From the NCBI RefSeq assembly GCF_900176655.1, contig NZ_LT838842.1, positions 106,931 to 170,930 on the forward strand: a DNA stretch of 64,000 bases. The letters are read 5' to 3'. This DNA is from Collinsella vaginalis. GTDB lineage: Bacteria; Actinomycetota; Coriobacteriia; Coriobacteriales; Coriobacteriaceae. Under the pieces are notes generated by a model, which worked only from the letters and a program-made list of their open reading frames with translations, searched no databases and was not told the origin of the DNA. Of this stretch, positions 62,019 through 64,000 are shown one piece after another; position 1 is the stretch's first letter, and every line of letters starts with the position of its first letter. The position numbers and the translations under genes were made by a program.

Positions 62019-63215
62019 TCACATGTACAGTCCGTAGAGATCCACGGAAGCCTTCGCATAGAGACCGTTCACGAACGTGCGCCAGGTGCTCTGGCCGCTC
62101 TGCACCTGCTGAGAGTACTGCTGATAGGCCACGTAGTATGCAGCCTGCGCCTGGGCGTACGTAGCGGAATCGGCCGTGAACTGCTCATCCTTCAGGGCGC
62201 TGTAATACGGGCCGTCTTCACGCGCCCAAGTGCCCTTGGAAGAATCCCACTCATCGCCGGCGAGCTTGATGATGTAGTCGGCGTAATCCTTGGAAGCGGT
62301 CGAGGTGTCCCCGTTCTCGGGCTCGGCCGGGGCCGTAGGCGCCGTGGTGCTCGTAGAGCTATCGGGCACGACCTCGGCATAGAGCTTGGAGATGAGCGCA
62401 TTCTCCTTCACGATGCGCTTCGCCTGGTCCTCGGTGATACAGTACTGCGTGGCGAGCGTTGAGTAGTCGGAGGTGCCGATGTGGTCCTCGGCGTACTGCG
62501 TGGCCTCGTCATCGGAAACGGTGAGGTTGCGGGCCTCCGCCTCGGACACCAGGATCCGGTTGCGGGCGTACGCGAGGACGGTCTCTGCAGAGGGGACCCG
62601 GTAGTTTCCGTCGCTGTCTTTGGCGCTGTCGAGCGAGGACTGGTCTTCGATGGCATCGCGGACGGTGAGCTTGTGGTCCTGGCCGTTGTACGACCAGCTG
62701 GCGATCACCGTGTCAAGCTGGTCCTCGGAGACGGTGGCGCCACTCGCGCCCTGGACCCCGAAGCCCCCGCGGCCGATGAAGTAGCCGCAGAGTGCCACGA
62801 TGATGATGACGGCAGCGGCAAGGGCGCCAAAGAGCAGACGACGGTTGCGCCCAGGCTGCAGGGCATCGAAGTTGGCTCCGCCATGCGGGGGCTCGACGTC
62901 GATGGGGCCTCCGGGGGTCGTCGGATCATCTGCGACAGGGTCATCCTCGTCGTCTTCGTCCTCATCATCGTCGTCCGCGTCGGCCGACTGAATCCCCTCC
63001 ATCAGAGAGGCGTCGGCGGCGTCCTCGAGCGCCTGGGCCTCAGCGTCCGCGGCGGCGGCCTCGGCGGTGGTACCGGCCGCGATGTCCTCCGCAGACTCAC
63101 CGGGAACGATGACGACCGGGTTCTCGTCGACACCGTTGGGGCCCTCGCCGCGTCCGATGATCTCGACGCCCTCTATGACGTCTTTCTCCTCATCCTTCTT
63201 TTGAATGAAACCCAT
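62019..63215 (-). CDS. Membrane-anchored SurA/PrsA N-terminal-domain-like protein
   Basis: A 398-residue protein with a long acidic cytoplasmic N-terminus (IQSADADDDDEDEDDEDDP at about 75-93), one membrane segment (about 127-147, LLFGALAAAVIIIVALCGYF) and an extracytoplasmic helical domain. That domain resembles the SurA/trigger-factor-like chaperone fold: ETVLAYARNRILVSEAEARN, LTVSDDEATQYAEDHIG and ITEDQAKRIVKENALISKLY. There is no parvulin isomerase domain, so it would be a holdase-type chaperone or a lineage-specific surface protein. A Ser/Thr/Ala-Pro-rich linker (SSTSTTAPTAPAEPE) follows. ATG 63215 has AAGGAG 9 bases upstream. Confidence 0.75.
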   Translation of the reverse strand: MGFIQKKDEEKDVIEGVEIIGRGEGPNGVDENPVVIVPGESAEDIAAGTTAEAAAADAEAQALEDAADASLMEGIQSADADDDDEDEDDEDDPVADDPTTPGGPIDVEPPHGGANFDALQPGRNRRLLFGALAAAVIIIVALCGYFIGRGGFGVQGASGATVSEDQLDTVIASWSYNGQDHKLTVRDAIEDQSSLDSAKDSDGNYRVPSAETVLAYARNRILVSEAEARNLTVSDDEATQYAEDHIGTSDYSTLATQYCITEDQAKRIVKENALISKLYAEVVPDSSTSTTAPTAPAEPENGDTSTASKDYADYIIKLAGDEWDSSKGTWAREDGPYYSALKDEQFTADSATYAQAQAAYYVAYQQYSQQVQSGQSTWRTFVNGLYAKASVDLYGLYM

Positions 63216-63413
63216 GCTCGTAGCTCCTTGATTCATGGCGAATAAGCGCATCTAGCATACGACGTTCGATGGTATGCATCCCATTAGGTCTTTCTTATTC
63301 TCAAGAAACCCGTCATGGAGCAGGGAGGGACGCGCAAGCAGATGCACCGCACGCGGCGGCACCCGAATGGGTCGGCGCGAGCGGCGCATCCTCAATGCGA
63401 TCTCAAGCGTTTG

Positions 63414-64000
63414 TTAGGCCAGGTGGCTGATCACCGCGTCTGCGAACGCCTGCGTGCCGACAGCCCCCTCGGTGGAGCCCGTGAGGGCGCGGCGCACATC
63501 GCCGGTCACCTGCTCGCCCGCGGCGAGGACGCTGCGCACCGCAGCGCGCATGCGGTCCGCGGCGCTGGTCTCCCCCAGGTGGTCGAGCATCATGGCCGCC
63601 GAGAGGATCTCGGCCGTGGGGTTCGCGATATCGCGGCCGGCGATATCCGGGGCCGATCCGTGCGTTGCCTCGAAGATCGCGGCGTGCCGGCCGATGTTCG
63701 CACCCGGCGCCATGCCGAGGCCGCCCACCAGGCCCGCCCCCAGGTCGGAGACGATGTCGCCGTAGAGGTTCGGCAGCACCAGCACGTCGAATTGATGCGG
63801 GTCCTGCACGAGACCCATGCAGGCGGCGTCGACGATCTTGTCGTCGAAGGCGATGTCGGGATGGCTCGCGGCCACCTCGCGGGCGACCCGCAGGAAGAGG
63901 CCGTCCGTCTCCTTCATGATATTCGCCTTATGGACCGCGGTGACCTTGCGGCGCCCGCAGCGACGGGCGTAATCGAAGGCGTACTCGACGATACGGCGGG
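63414..64000 (-). CDS. Isocitrate dehydrogenase, NAD-dependent type (partial, 5' end off the window)
   Basis: C-terminal about 194 residues of an isocitrate/isopropylmalate dehydrogenase family enzyme. VTAVHKANIMKETDGLFLRV is the catalytic Lys block in the form used by isocitrate (rather than isopropylmalate) dehydrogenases; FDVLVLPNLYGDIVSDLGAG and the nucleotide-binding ATHGSAPDIAGRDIANPTAE follow. It would decarboxylate isocitrate to 2-oxoglutarate. The gene enters from the right edge, stop TAA at 63414. A homoisocitrate or isopropylmalate role is less likely but not excluded. Confidence 0.85.
   Translation of the reverse strand, partial: RRIVEYAFDYARRCGRRKVTAVHKANIMKETDGLFLRVAREVAASHPDIAFDDKIVDAACMGLVQDPHQFDVLVLPNLYGDIVSDLGAGLVGGLGMAPGANIGRHAAIFEATHGSAPDIAGRDIANPTAEILSAAMMLDHLGETSAADRMRAAVRSVLAAGEQVTGDVRRALTGSTEGAVGTQAFADAVISHLA

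Overview
The window is chromosomal DNA from a GC-rich Gram-positive anaerobe. I place it in the Coriobacteriia, most likely Collinsella or a close relative; this is inferred from gene content and style, not from a marker gene. The evidence is strong GC-rich codon use with clear Shine-Dalgarno sites, LPXTG cell-wall proteins, a type III glutamine synthetase, a B12-dependent methionine synthase split into two genes, many sugar PTS and ABC systems, and orphan AbiEi/DUF559-like genes. It fits a gut bacterium that lives on host and dietary galactosides and amino sugars.

Layout. 1-10 kb: end of argJ, an iron-type alcohol dehydrogenase, a NusG-II-like membrane protein, two tandem TPR/ST7-like proteins, an FKBP isomerase, a short IorA-like Fe-S protein, tRNA-Glu, cutC and glnN. 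10-18 kb: a one-carbon/methionine block (metF, a separate MetH-activation protein, and a convergent metH that lacks that domain), a PFL/UPF0210 protein and a methyltransferase. 18-31 kb: YibE/F protein, LPXTG metallophosphoesterase, yhbY, ppc, hisS, a 3-hydroxyacyl-CoA dehydrogenase and an EamA transporter, separated by unusually long repeat-rich gaps. 31-42 kb: a PTS EIIBC, enolase-superfamily dehydratase and GntR cluster, a frameshifted LPXTG adhesin, a tagatose-type aldolase with a divergent DeoR regulator, and an AbiEi-like nuclease-fold gene bracketed by two copies of a short palindromic element.

42-61 kb is one large galactose/amino-galactose region. It has mglBAC uptake with an orphan PTS EIIB, a LacI regulator, galM-galK-galT (Leloir pathway), then lacC-nagA-agaS and a complete mannose-family PTS (IIA, YajC-like, IIB, IIC, IID) around a NagR-like GntR regulator. 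Together with the class II aldolase at 38.6-39.4 kb these genes can take GalNAc-6-P through galactosamine-6-P and tagatose-6-P to triose phosphates. Two matching candidate LacI sites and two matching TGGT-N4-ACCA sites tie these operons to their local regulators. 61-64 kb: tRNA-Thr, a SurA-like membrane-anchored protein and the C-terminal part of an NAD-type isocitrate dehydrogenase.

The least explained content is in the gaps. There are four families of non-coding repeats: (A) a 176-194 bp palindromic element with TGGCCAAAAA ends, three copies, two bracketing the AbiEi-like gene; (B) about 70-bp hairpin units with AAAACGT ends, in a cluster at 27.06-27.55 kb and singly at 12.7 and 23.5 kb; (C) a TGCATTTTTGG...ATGCATAG motif repeated every 62 bp at 18.2-18.5 kb and again, with inversions, at 61.2-61.4 kb; (D) a 26-bp perfect inverted repeat interleaved with a second 12-bp inverted repeat at 12.2-12.4 kb.
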